Part shown: positions 26,182 through 35,270 of the stretch, in pieces | How the letters are laid out: every line of letters starts with the position of its first letter | Position numbering within the stretch: the first letter of the stretch is position 1 | NCBI GenBank assembly: GCA_020026195.1 | Contig: JAHHQW010000014.1 | Location: 1-45,113 of the forward strand | DNA from: Prevotella sp. | Lineage (GTDB): Bacteria; Bacteroidota; Bacteroidia; Bacteroidales; Bacteroidaceae | Direction of reading: 5' to 3' | DNA: 45,113 nucleotides | Notes under the pieces: generated by a model | The model's database searches: none | Seen by the model: the letters and a program-made list of their open reading frames with translations, nothing else | What the model was told of the DNA's origin: nothing | Made by a program: the position numbers and the translations under genes

Positions 26182-26907
26182 ATGGATAAATTTAAAGTCA
26201 TAATAGTAGAAGATGTCCCCCTGGAACTCAGAGGAACGCAGGGAATCCTTAAGAGTGATGTCCCCGAGGCTGAGATAATAGGAACGGCAGCCGATGAGAC
26301 AGAGTACTATAAACTGATGAAGGAACAGTTGCCCGACCTGGTGCTGCTTGACTTAGGACTTGGCGGTTCTACTACGGTGGGAGTGGAGATATGCCGTCAT
26401 ACACGCGAACTTTATCCTGATGTCAAGGTGCTGATATTTACAGGTGAGATACTCAACGAGAAACTTTGGGTTGATGTCCTCGATGCCGGTGCCGACGGAA
26501 TAATTCTTAAGTCGGGCGAACTTCTTACCCGTGATGATGTGGTGAATGTAATGAAAGGACGCCGTCCGGTATTCAACCAGCCCATTCTTGAAAAGATAGT
26601 AAAACGATTCAAGGCAAGCGTATGCAAGGAAACACTCTCACAGGAATCACTCGTAAACTATGAGATAGACGAATACGACGAACGTTTTCTGCGCCATTTA
26701 GCATTAGGATACACAAAGGAACAGATAACCAATCTCCGTGGTATGCCTTTCGGTGTAAAGAGTCTGGAGAAACGTCAGAACGAACTTATTCAGAAACTGT
26801 TCCCCGATGGAAACGGAAAGATGGGAGTGAATGCCACCCGTCTTGTTGTCAAGGCAATAGAATTAGGCATCTTAGATACCGATAATCTCTTTGCAGATGA
26901 AGAATAG
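26182..26907 (+). CDS. Response regulator with LuxR-like C-terminal domain
   Basis: 241 aa. The receiver domain has the acidic pair Glu10-Asp11 (VIIVEDVP), the phospho-acceptor Asp57 (PDLVLLDLGLGG), the Thr in LIFTGEI and the Lys in GADGIILKSGE. The C-terminal 75 residues (DERFLRHLALGYTKEQITN ... VKAIELGIL) resemble a GerE/LuxR helix-turn-helix. It is expected to be phosphorylated by the adjacent kinase and to regulate transcription. The ten-base gap to the kinase and the overlap with the next gene support one operon. Confidence 0.88.
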   Translation: MDKFKVIIVEDVPLELRGTQGILKSDVPEAEIIGTAADETEYYKLMKEQLPDLVLLDLGLGGSTTVGVEICRHTRELYPDVKVLIFTGEILNEKLWVDVLDAGADGIILKSGELLTRDDVVNVMKGRRPVFNQPILEKIVKRFKASVCKETLSQESLVNYEIDEYDERFLRHLALGYTKEQITNLRGMPFGVKSLEKRQNELIQKLFPDGNGKMGVNATRLVVKAIELGILDTDNLFADEE

Positions 26908-27496
26908 AGACAGGATAATGTCCGTAATCACAGTTGTGCTCATAGTGGCACAGCTGCTGCTTGTTCTGTTGTCGTGGATAATAGCTGCGGCATTACCATC
27001 TGCGCCCATCCGTTCACTCCTTAACGACGGAGGTGTACGCCACATGTTCTATAGTTTCACCGACAGTTTAATGAGTCCTGTGGTTATATGGATTCTACTA
27101 TATTCTATGGTCTATGGCATCTGGCGTGGCAGCCGGCTGTCATCATTAGATGTCAGTAACCTCACGTTCCGCAAACGTCTTGCTATGCGGACTATAATTT
27201 TCGAGACCGTAATCTATATTGCAATAATGCTGATTTTTACGGTAATACCTCATGCTATCCTGTTAAGCGTTACTGGCAGTCTGATTACCTTAGATTTCTT
27301 TAATGGACTGATACCGAACATAGCCCTTTTCCTGGCAATCATATTTATTACATACGGCAGTATCACACGTAATTTCTCATCTGTGTCTTCGGTACTGCAT
27401 AGCATTTCAGATGGTATTTCGTCTTCGTCATTCATCTGGACACCATATATATTATTCATGCTTTTCATGCATTCCGTAATATATGTGTTCTTTTAA
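26897..27496 (+). CDS. Small polytopic membrane protein of the two-component operon
   Basis: 199 aa from ATG 26897 (the frame can also open at TTG 26891). Four or five hydrophobic helices are seen: about 8-30, 58-75, 95-125 and 140-165, with a short one at the C-terminus. It recalls proteins named AbgT-like in related genomes, but it is far shorter than a full AbgT transporter, so I do not assign transport. The start overlaps the last 11 bases of the response regulator gene, which implies coupled translation and a possible role in the same signalling pathway. ATG 26919 is an alternative start. Confidence 0.7.
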   Translation: MKNRDRIMSVITVVLIVAQLLLVLLSWIIAAALPSAPIRSLLNDGGVRHMFYSFTDSLMSPVVIWILLYSMVYGIWRGSRLSSLDVSNLTFRKRLAMRTIIFETVIYIAIMLIFTVIPHAILLSVTGSLITLDFFNGLIPNIALFLAIIFITYGSITRNFSSVSSVLHSISDGISSSSFIWTPYILFMLFMHSVIYVFF

Positions 27497-27534
27497 TATT
27501 TAATCCCAGACGAAGAATTAGCTGAATAAAAAAA

Positions 27535-27563
27535 TCCCATGAATCAGAGAAAGATTCATGGGA
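27535..27563. terminator. Bidirectional terminator between convergent genes
   Basis: A perfect 11-bp stem, TCCCATGAATC with GATTCATGGGA and a 7-nt loop. A run of A on the left gives a T-run for the minus-strand gene. Confidence 0.85.
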
Positions 27564-27573
27564 ACTAAATATC

Positions 27574-28557
27574 TTAGAATATTCTGTATGAGATGCGGAA
27601 ATTAAGCATCGGATACACTGTTAATTTTTTAATCGTACGTACATATCTTCCGACCTTTCCGGTGATGTCCTTCACGTCACGTGTAAGATCCACGCCTTCG
27701 TGAGTAACAATCTTCGGATGACCGCCCCAGAACATTGCACCACAGTCGAATGATAACTTAATGCGCTTAGCCTTGTCAATCTCATCAGAGAAACCGAAAC
27801 CGACGTATGGTCTGAACATATTTACCAGAGCCTCTGCACTTACTGTACCGTCTTCATCAGGTTCCATCATATAAGGAGTTCCATCCTTTACGAAATCACC
27901 CACATGAACACCCATACGACCATATTCAGTAAACTTAGCCTTCAGTTTTTCAGCTACGTCAGGATCTAAGTAATAGTCACCATGTATAGGAGTCTCTATG
28001 AAGTCAGTCTCCAGTACATAGTCATGCATGCCGTTATATACACCTACAGAGACAAGTGTCGGCATTTCGCCCATGGCATTGATAGAAGTACCGACCTTCT
28101 TCGGACCTATATAGAAACCACCTGTGAAACGCCAGTTTTTCTTACGGAACGGATACACATCGCACAACAGACTCGCTGTGTACATGTTCGGCTTACAGTT
28201 CATCGTAACGCTGCGGTTCATGGTGAAACCTGCAAGTTCGTGTAACATCTCACTTGCCTTTTCAAAGTTACCCTCCGATACCTGACCGTTAGCATACGTC
28301 ATAAGGTTAAAGTGCATGGGTATGTTAAACTTCGGCATCATAGATACTCCGGCACGAATGCTGACAGATTTAGTCAGTGGCATTTCAGCATCAAAGTTGA
28401 TACCTAAGGTACCTACAGACACACCTAAGTCAAGATGCTCAAAAAGCTTTATCTTAGTTGTTTTAGGCTCCTCGTTATTAATCTCCTTTTCCTGCGCATG
28501 GCATGGAATACTGAATCCGCATATAATAGAAAGCAGTACAGCTGCTAATTTTTTCAT
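27574..28557 (-). CDS. Secreted outer-membrane beta-barrel-like protein
   Basis: 327 aa. A signal peptide (MKKLAAVLLSIICGFSIPCHAQ) is followed by alternating hydrophobic/aromatic strands (LDLGVSVGTLGINFDAEM; SVSIRAGVSM; RFTGGFYIG; FRPYVGFGF; KLSFDCGAMFWGG; VYPMLNFRISYRIF). The chain ends in Phe, typical of barrel insertion. No enzymatic motif is present. It has its own -7 box and shares a terminator with the signalling operon. Function unknown. A small OM porin-like or structural role is an inference. Confidence 0.7.
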   Translation of the reverse strand: MKKLAAVLLSIICGFSIPCHAQEKEINNEEPKTTKIKLFEHLDLGVSVGTLGINFDAEMPLTKSVSIRAGVSMMPKFNIPMHFNLMTYANGQVSEGNFEKASEMLHELAGFTMNRSVTMNCKPNMYTASLLCDVYPFRKKNWRFTGGFYIGPKKVGTSINAMGEMPTLVSVGVYNGMHDYVLETDFIETPIHGDYYLDPDVAEKLKAKFTEYGRMGVHVGDFVKDGTPYMMEPDEDGTVSAEALVNMFRPYVGFGFSDEIDKAKRIKLSFDCGAMFWGGHPKIVTHEGVDLTRDVKDITGKVGRYVRTIKKLTVYPMLNFRISYRIF

Positions 28558-28586
28558 GTGTTTTTAAGATTTGTTATAATTTGTCA

Positions 28587-28594
28587 CAAAGATA
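28587..28594 (-). promoter_or_regulatory. -7 box of the beta-barrel gene
   Basis: The minus strand reads TATCTTTG (TAnnTTTG), about 30 bases before the ATG. The -33 element is poor. Confidence 0.5.
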
Positions 28595-28736
28595 GCAAAT
28601 AATCTGAGATTATAGGAATTTATATAAATAAAACTCTTTCACTCCTTGCAATTTTCGCAAATTAAGACATATACGGACAATATAGAAGTTTAAGCGATAA
28701 AGACATATTACATTTAAGAGCCAGATATATAAAAAA

Positions 28737-28762
28737 GCGCCCCTGCAACAATGCAGAGACGC
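28737..28762 (-). terminator. Terminator of the BIG2 protein gene
   Basis: A GC-rich hairpin (GCGCCCCTGCA with TGCAGAGACGC, two G-T pairs), followed on the minus strand by TTTTTTAT. Confidence 0.75.
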
Positions 28763-28788
28763 CCGTATAAAAAAGAAAAAAAATCTAT

Positions 28789-31173
28789 TTACTTGATAAT
28801 AATAACTTTCTTTCCACCGATTAGATAAACACCGGGGACAAGAGTCTTGAGATCAGCTGCATTCTTGGCGGTCTTTACTAACACGCCGTTTGCATTGAAC
28901 ACTTTGGCAGGGAATATAGTGCTGTCTGCAAAAATCTCATAAATACCAGAAAGGACAGTTACAATACACTCGTCCTTCAGGTCTGTACCATCGGCTGTAG
29001 CAGCAGTTATGGTTACAGTACCTTCTTTCAGCACCTTGACAAGACCTTCGTTTACGGTAGCAGTCTCATTGTCTGAAGAACTCCATGCAACGTTCTTCAC
29101 TGATACATTCTCAGGAAGAATAGTAGCCTTAAGTTCAAATTCAGAACCCTCTACGGCCTCGTAAACATTCTTGTCAAGAGAGATTGAAGTAGCTAATACG
29201 TCAGGATTCTCTACAGTAACATGACATATAGCCTTAAGACCATTCACTGTTGTAGCAGTGATTACGGCTTTACCGGCAGCAATGGCGGTAACTAAACCGT
29301 TATCGTCAACCTTGGCAACATTCTCGTCGTCTACCGTCCATTTAAGATCCTTTTCAGAAGCATTTTCAGGTAATACGGTAGCAGTGAGCTGTAGTTTCTC
29401 GCCAACCTTCATTTTGGCACTAAGTTTGTCCATCTTGATGCTTGAAGGCTTAACCTCTCTGGTAATGATGACCTCACAGTAAGCTTTGATGTCATTTACT
29501 GTCCAGCAGACAATTCTTACGACACCCTCTTCGAGAGCAGTGATTACACCGTTTTTGTCTACTACAGCATACTTCTTATCGTTAGAGCCCCATGATACAC
29601 TCTTGTCGTAAGCATCGTCGGGAGTAACGGTAGCAGTAAGTTTGTGCTGATGACCTCTGTACATCTTAACCTGAGTTTCAGAAAGGATTATTCCTGTAGG
29701 AGCAACCGGATCTTTCACGATAACCTCGCAGAAAGTCTGGATACCATTTACCGACTGAGCGAAGACGCGAACTACACCTGCGCTGTGAGCAGTGATTACA
29801 CCGTCATTGTCGATGGTAGCCTTGCTTGTGTCGTAAGAACCCCATGTAACAGATTTGTCGTAAGCATTGTCAGGAGTTACTGTGGCAGTAAGCTTATGAG
29901 TCTCACCGACAGTCATTGTAACCTTAGTCTCAGACAAAGTAACACCATCCGGCTGAGTAGGCTGTTTTACTACAACCTCGCAGCTTGCCATAAGACCATT
30001 GTGAGTGGTAGCTGTAACATTAACCACACCCGCCTTTACACCTGTTACCATACCTTTATTGTCAATCAGTGCAATATCAGCATTGTTAGTAACCCATGTT
30101 ACACTCTTGTCGAAAGCCGATTCAGGAAGAACAGTAGCAGTCAGCTGATACTTATGACCTTCAACCACCGTGATCTGAGTTTCAGAAAGAGAAATGCTCT
30201 CAGGTTTGTTAGCATTAAGCTGTTCATATTCCTCCTCTGTAATCAGAGTCAGTTCGGCAGGAGTGTCAGGTGTAACCTGCAGATAAGCATTGTTGGCAGG
30301 GATAAACTTCTCGTTTGAAGTAATTAATGCAAGTTTGCCATTGGCAGCTACACCAAGCAGACGCATTGTAGATGCATTGTAGGCAGTCTGGTTTCTGTGT
30401 GAGCCTTCAGGATTGTTGAAGAACACACCCTTGAGAGAGTTATCGCAGATGGCAGAACCGCTGCCACCGATGTTCAGTTTATTGTTTATGGGCTGGTCAG
30501 AACTCATCTCCACGATAACCGGAGTGTAAGCAGGAACGGTACCCTTTATTTCGCGCATTACGGCATAATCGTTAACCACCTTAATGATGTAGTAAGCCTT
30601 CATTCCGTTAGAAGCGAAAGAGTAGGGGAAAGCAGTATAGAAAGAAGTATAATACTTGCCACCGTTATTTACAGAAGGTTTGATACCGAAGAAATTGTTA
30701 CTTTCAGTACCGATGGGATCGATATACCACTTACGATATTCACCCTTACCGGCATCAGACATCTTACCTTTGTCTATTTCAGCCTTTTCGGCATCGCTAA
30801 GATACTTTGTTATACCATCTTTAGTACCATAAGCATAGAACGTACCGTCCTGATTGGCACGTATACTTACATACGAGTCGATGATATGGTATACACCTGT
30901 GCCCTGAGACTGAATGTCATACTTGTCGCCATGTTTCTCGATGAAACAGATAGAAGCAGGGTCGCACGAAGCCTTTTCGAAACCTCTCCACAGCTGGATG
31001 GCATCCATATCGGCTGTACTTGCCTGATAGTCAAGTTTACCCTTGTCATCGATAACATACACGTATCTTTTGGTCATATAGTTATGCACGCGGTAAAAAC
31101 CATTACCGTTTAGCTGGGCCATAGAAGAAACCGAGTATGCAAGAGCAACTAAAAAAAGAAAAAAATGTTTCAT
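28789..31173 (-). CDS. Surface protein with five BIG2 Ig-like domains and T9SS C-terminus
   Basis: 794 aa. A signal peptide (residues 1-19, ending SVSSMAQ) precedes an N-terminal region of about 300 residues. That region starts GNGFYRVHNYMTKRYVYV and is not recognised. Five BIG2-type domains of about 80 residues then follow in tandem. Each has the pattern 'I-x-L-S/D-x-x ... LTATVLPE/TPD ... W-x-x-x-D ... A-x-V/I-D-x-x-G-x-V/I-T-A-x-x-x-G'. The C-terminus (KVFNANGVLVKTAKN ... LVPGVYLIGGKKVIIIK) is a T9SS-type sorting domain. Likely cell-surface, possibly adhesive. The ATG lies only 18 bases downstream of the hairpin that ends the OmpA-family gene. Confidence 0.85.
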   Translation of the reverse strand: MKHFFLFLVALAYSVSSMAQLNGNGFYRVHNYMTKRYVYVIDDKGKLDYQASTADMDAIQLWRGFEKASCDPASICFIEKHGDKYDIQSQGTGVYHIIDSYVSIRANQDGTFYAYGTKDGITKYLSDAEKAEIDKGKMSDAGKGEYRKWYIDPIGTESNNFFGIKPSVNNGGKYYTSFYTAFPYSFASNGMKAYYIIKVVNDYAVMREIKGTVPAYTPVIVEMSSDQPINNKLNIGGSGSAICDNSLKGVFFNNPEGSHRNQTAYNASTMRLLGVAANGKLALITSNEKFIPANNAYLQVTPDTPAELTLITEEEYEQLNANKPESISLSETQITVVEGHKYQLTATVLPESAFDKSVTWVTNNADIALIDNKGMVTGVKAGVVNVTATTHNGLMASCEVVVKQPTQPDGVTLSETKVTMTVGETHKLTATVTPDNAYDKSVTWGSYDTSKATIDNDGVITAHSAGVVRVFAQSVNGIQTFCEVIVKDPVAPTGIILSETQVKMYRGHQHKLTATVTPDDAYDKSVSWGSNDKKYAVVDKNGVITALEEGVVRIVCWTVNDIKAYCEVIITREVKPSSIKMDKLSAKMKVGEKLQLTATVLPENASEKDLKWTVDDENVAKVDDNGLVTAIAAGKAVITATTVNGLKAICHVTVENPDVLATSISLDKNVYEAVEGSEFELKATILPENVSVKNVAWSSSDNETATVNEGLVKVLKEGTVTITAATADGTDLKDECIVTVLSGIYEIFADSTIFPAKVFNANGVLVKTAKNAADLKTLVPGVYLIGGKKVIIIK

Positions 31174-31191
31174 ATATCAATATTAATCTGA

Positions 31192-31227
31192 AAAACCTAC
31201 CTTATCATAAAAGACAAGGTAGGTTTT
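31192..31227 (-). terminator. Hairpin between the OmpA-family and BIG2 genes
   Basis: A perfect 12-bp stem, AAAACCTACCTT with AAGGTAGGTTTT and a 12-nt loop. Five T follow on the minus strand. It ends 18 bases before the next ATG, so it may also act as an attenuator. Confidence 0.8.
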
Positions 31228-31262
31228 GTTTTATAATAATTAAAGTAAAAATAATTCACTAA

Positions 31263-32387
31263 TTATTCTACGATACATATTGCAACACGGTTCTTGGCAG
31301 CTTCTGTGAACGGCTGTTCAGCATGTTTGTCCATTGATTCTACAATAAGTCTTTCAGAAGCAATGCCGTACTTGTCTGTAAGAATGTTTGCAACTGCATT
31401 AGCACGCTGTTTAGAGAGACGGAGATTCAGAGACATTGAGCCTGTGCCTTTATCTGCGTAACCTGTGATGAATACGTTGCTCTCAGGATTCTTCTTCAAG
31501 AAATCAGCAACGTCTTCGATCTTCTGCATTTCCTTATCACTAATCTTTGTCTTAGAAATTGTGAAGAATACATCACGGCGGATAGCATAACGCTTTTCAG
31601 CTTTGTTTGTACAGGGAACCTCTTTTTCTACTACGCGGTCAACATAAACTGTATCGTGTACTGTTGTCGGAGCGATAGCAGGAACTACGACAGTCTTCTT
31701 TTCAGAAGTCTTGCCGAGAGCATACTTAACACCAACGAGACCGTTGAAGTACCAGTCAAGGTTGTGAGCCTGCTTAGAGTTGTATGCGTCGTGCAGCATG
31801 TTAGCGTTGAGTTCGATACCAGCGCTCAGACGGCTGTTGATGTTATAGTCGGCATAAATACCGAACTTACCCATGAACTTAACCTTTGTGCCGTCCCAGT
31901 AGAGAGGCAGACCGTCGATAGCGGGCTGGTGAGCCATGAGCTTATTCTTAACGTCGAGAGCTTCATCGTTACTGAAACCGATGTTAGCACCTACACCGGC
32001 AAAGATACCAGCGCTGATGCAGCGTTCCTTATAACCACCGATGATGTTAGTAAGGTCAGCCATTACGTCAATAGTAGGAGCTACATAGTTCCACTTGTAA
32101 GTATTGCTGCTTCCTTCTAACTCAAATGCGCCCTTGCTCTGCCATGCGTTAACAGCGAGACGAAGACCGATGTACGGATTAAATCTGTAACCTACACCAA
32201 TCTGAGCGTTTGGAGAAATAAGACGTCCGAAACTTGTTTCGCCCAAAGTCTCCTGAGCACCAAACTGTCCCTGAATATACCAGTGAGGTACAAATGTCAG
32301 TTCTGTTTTCTCCTGCTCATTCTGAGCGCCTGCTGCGAGGCTGCTCAGAATAATAGTAGAAGACAATATTATATTTCTTAATTTCAT
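31263..32387 (-). CDS. OmpA-family outer-membrane protein
   Basis: 374 aa. A signal peptide (about residues 1-21, ending LAAGAQ) is followed by an N-terminal eight-strand-type barrel (WYIQGQFGAQETLGE; QIGVGYRFNPYIGLRLAVNAW; GIFAGVGANIGF; LDWYFNGLVGVKYALG). A linker with 'VHDTVYVDRVVEKEV' leads to a C-terminal OmpA domain, with the peptidoglycan-binding pattern ITGYADKGTGS ... NLRLSKQRANAVANIL ... AAKNRVAICIV. It anchors the outer membrane to the cell wall. The coiled-coil lipoprotein gene lies 45 bases upstream on the same strand, so the two are probably cotranscribed. Confidence 0.92.
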   Translation of the reverse strand: MKLRNIILSSTIILSSLAAGAQNEQEKTELTFVPHWYIQGQFGAQETLGETSFGRLISPNAQIGVGYRFNPYIGLRLAVNAWQSKGAFELEGSSNTYKWNYVAPTIDVMADLTNIIGGYKERCISAGIFAGVGANIGFSNDEALDVKNKLMAHQPAIDGLPLYWDGTKVKFMGKFGIYADYNINSRLSAGIELNANMLHDAYNSKQAHNLDWYFNGLVGVKYALGKTSEKKTVVVPAIAPTTVHDTVYVDRVVEKEVPCTNKAEKRYAIRRDVFFTISKTKISDKEMQKIEDVADFLKKNPESNVFITGYADKGTGSMSLNLRLSKQRANAVANILTDKYGIASERLIVESMDKHAEQPFTEAAKNRVAICIVE

Positions 32388-32432
32388 AGTCTTTACTTTT
32401 AAATTTTAAATAAGTCTTTAAACCGCTGACTA

Positions 32433-35105
32433 TTATTTAACTTCTACGTAGTACTTACGTGTTGAAGTCCATCCGCGGTAGTCGAGAGCAGAGTAAACAA
32501 TCTCGTACTTGAATCCTGCCTTGTTTGCAGTGAAGGCAACACGATGCTGCTTACCTGTCAGAGGCTGGTTCATGTACTGCTGGTTGTTAGCTTCGATAAG
32601 GAGCTGCTTAGCTTCAGCATCACCATCCTGAGCACTCTTGCCAGTAGCTACGTTCCATACGTTAGTTACAGCGATGAACTTCTTGTATGAAGGAACTACG
32701 ATTTCAGCATTGTAAGTTGTCATATAGATAGCGATTGCGTTACCACCAGCGAGCTTGAATGGTGAAGGCATGTTGAATGAGTTAGAGAGCTGGTGGAAGT
32801 CACCGTCTGTACCCTTGTAGCAAGCCATGCTCTGGAGGTATGAGTTAGGATTCTCAAGAATCTCGTTAATCTTGTTAGCAAGTTCGTTGTACTTGTTGAT
32901 AATCTTGTTAGCGTCGTTGATGTAACCACCGATAGCATCATTAACTTCCTTGTTGATTTCGTCAATCATGTTACCTAACTGGCTGTCGATCTGACCCATA
33001 ACGTTGTTCATCATGTCGTCAACCTGCTTCTCGATGTCTCTAGAAAGTTTTTCAAGAGCTTCCTTGAAGTCGTGCTCGATGTTGTAGTTCCAGTCATCAA
33101 TTGTACCATTGAGGTCCTTCTCAATCTGTGCGAGAACCTTATCGATATCTTCCTTCAGGTTAACAGTAACGTCTTTCTCCTTGATAACCTTACCTGTTTC
33201 AGGATCAACCTCAACAGGAACCTTGATTGTTACGAAAATGTCACCAGCTTCAGTGATGTTAACGTGGTCAAGAGAGAAGTGGAGTTCAATATCATTAACA
33301 TGGAAAGGAGGAACGTCGATATCGAATGTCAGCTTGCTCTTATCCAACTTGAATTCAGACAGAGGAGTGATGACAGGCAGACGATGATTAACAGAAGTAC
33401 CTTCCATGAACTTGAATGACAGAGGAGAAATAGCTGTTGCTGCGATATCGTAGTTAGAGTAAACAGCATATTCCTTAATGTTACCGCTTCCGTCGGGAGC
33501 TGTCCAGGCAGCCTTCAGACCATTAGCGGGAAGAATATCTGTAACCTGGTTGTAGAGAACCTTTGCAAGCTGAGCGAAGTCCTTCTTACCACGATTTTCG
33601 AGAGCATTCTTGAATGCAGACTTCAGACCCGGTTCGATCTTAACAGCTACGTCGTTAACGTGAGCAGGATCGATAGTAGCCTGAGCCTCATAGAAACCAT
33701 TGTTAGCAGCACGAGAGATACCGAATGTAAGTTCCTTGTCAGATCTCTTCAGGTTCTTCAGCTTCATGCCAGATTCAACGTCCTGGCTGTTAACCATAGA
33801 AAGGTTGATACCTGTGAAGTCAACGTTGTTCGGGTTGATAGTCATGAATACCATACCTGCGTTACCATCTTCAGTATCCATGAGCACGTCACCTTCAGTC
33901 ATAGAGAACTGCTTGAAGTTGCCGCTTGCCTGGAGCATCTCGATATCCTTAGTTGTAAGAACCATTTCACCATTATATTCAGCTGCAGAGCTGTAAGATG
34001 GGAATGTATAAGAATGAGAAGCTGAACCGAAGTATGTGATAAGCATGTTGTTACGAACATTGATCGGCAGGTTGAATGTACCGAATACGGGGTTCGTTGT
34101 AGCCTGGTTGATGATACCTGTAACGAGCTTGTTCAGACGATCTGTAAGACCGAAGAGCTTGTCGATATCCTGCTTCAGAGCCTGGATTGCAGCTTCGTTA
34201 GCAGCAACACGGTCCTGCAGAGCAGCGAATTCAGACTTCATGTCAGAAATGTTCTGGTTGATAGTTTCTACATCACCCTGGAGAGCAGAAATAAGGTTTG
34301 TGTTGTTATTAACATTAACCTCGATAGCGCTCATCTGCTCCTTAAGCTTAGCGATCTCTTCCTTGTTTGTAAGGATGTCAGCGGTATTCTTGTTGATAAG
34401 AGCAAGAAGATCCTGGTCAGCCTTCTCCAAGTTGTCGATACGTCCCTTGTTAGCATTGATCCAAGCCCATGCATTAACACCGTCCTGAACCTTCTTGTCT
34501 AGTTCAGCGAACTGGTTCTGGAGATTCTGAACTGTAGAAGAAAGATTTCCTACTTCGCCAGAAAGATTGTTAACGATAGTCTGGAGAGCTTCGAAATCTG
34601 TCTTGTTAACGTAGTTGTTCTGAATAACCTGTATGTCGTTCAGGATGTTTGTAATTGTTGAGTTAGTAGCAAGGTTGTGTTCCTGCATGAATGTGTTAAC
34701 AGCATCAGGATCAAGAACAGAGAACTTGTCCTTGAAAGCTTCGAGTTCAGCGATACGGTTGCCGAATTCTGTGATAGAAGTGTTGATGCTTGCAATGCTC
34801 TTGTTTATTTCCTTGATTTCATCTTCAAGAGCTTTGATTCTTTGTTCATGATCAGCCAAATTGCTGTCAAGCTCGGCTTTGTACTTCTCGATGAGAGCAA
34901 CAAGTCTTGCTTCGAGTTCTTTACGAGCCTGCTCGCAATAACCCTTACAATTTTTGAGTTCTGATAACTCAGCTTCAAGCTGATCGATTTTAGACTCTAC
35001 GATAGACAGCTGATCACCGTTGTCATCTTTACAAGAGCTAAAAGTACCCATTCCGACAGAAGCTACTGCCAAAACGAGTAATCCATTGAATAGATTTTTT
35101 TTCAT
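32433..35105 (-). CDS. Large coiled-coil outer-membrane lipoprotein
   Basis: 890 aa from ATG 35105 (a GTG three codons upstream is less likely). A lipoprotein signal ends GTFSSC, with the acylated Cys at residue 25. Residues about 30-330 show heptad-rich coiled coil (QLSIVESKIDQLEAELSEL onward, many 'I-x-x-L' repeats). The middle is a beta-rich globular part. A second long coiled coil follows at about 620-740 (VLAQIEKDLNGTIDDW ... VNDAIGGYINDANKIINKYN). The C-terminal beta domain ends with YRGWTSTRKYYVEVK. Related Bacteroidales lipoproteins are sometimes named for a PL29 lyase N-terminal domain, but no lyase motif is visible here. It is probably a long, trimeric or dimeric surface stalk. It leads an operon with the OmpA-family gene. 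Confidence 0.75.
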   Translation of the reverse strand: MKKNLFNGLLVLAVASVGMGTFSSCKDDNGDQLSIVESKIDQLEAELSELKNCKGYCEQARKELEARLVALIEKYKAELDSNLADHEQRIKALEDEIKEINKSIASINTSITEFGNRIAELEAFKDKFSVLDPDAVNTFMQEHNLATNSTITNILNDIQVIQNNYVNKTDFEALQTIVNNLSGEVGNLSSTVQNLQNQFAELDKKVQDGVNAWAWINANKGRIDNLEKADQDLLALINKNTADILTNKEEIAKLKEQMSAIEVNVNNNTNLISALQGDVETINQNISDMKSEFAALQDRVAANEAAIQALKQDIDKLFGLTDRLNKLVTGIINQATTNPVFGTFNLPINVRNNMLITYFGSASHSYTFPSYSSAAEYNGEMVLTTKDIEMLQASGNFKQFSMTEGDVLMDTEDGNAGMVFMTINPNNVDFTGINLSMVNSQDVESGMKLKNLKRSDKELTFGISRAANNGFYEAQATIDPAHVNDVAVKIEPGLKSAFKNALENRGKKDFAQLAKVLYNQVTDILPANGLKAAWTAPDGSGNIKEYAVYSNYDIAATAISPLSFKFMEGTSVNHRLPVITPLSEFKLDKSKLTFDIDVPPFHVNDIELHFSLDHVNITEAGDIFVTIKVPVEVDPETGKVIKEKDVTVNLKEDIDKVLAQIEKDLNGTIDDWNYNIEHDFKEALEKLSRDIEKQVDDMMNNVMGQIDSQLGNMIDEINKEVNDAIGGYINDANKIINKYNELANKINEILENPNSYLQSMACYKGTDGDFHQLSNSFNMPSPFKLAGGNAIAIYMTTYNAEIVVPSYKKFIAVTNVWNVATGKSAQDGDAEAKQLLIEANNQQYMNQPLTGKQHRVAFTANKAGFKYEIVYSALDYRGWTSTRKYYVEVK

Positions 35106-35239
35106 CCCTTTCACAAATTTGAGTTATTAAATATATTTCTTAAATTTATCCTAATAAAATTTAGGGCGTGTATTTATGTCAATGCGTATTTATGGCTTTT
35201 AAACTCATAGATCTTATTTGGCTCAACACGTTCATGTAG

Positions 35240-35270
35240 CAAAGGTAGACATCTTTGCTGATAAAAACAA
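35240..35270 (-). promoter_or_regulatory. Promoter of the lipoprotein-ompA operon
   Basis: The minus strand reads CTTG, about 20 bases, then TACCTTTG. The leader before the ATG would be about 125 nt, which is long for this window. Confidence 0.65.

Noticed and set aside
26897..27496. Full AbgT-type transporter
   Set aside because: Only 199 residues with four or five helices, less than half of a functional AbgT protein. Kept as an unknown membrane protein.
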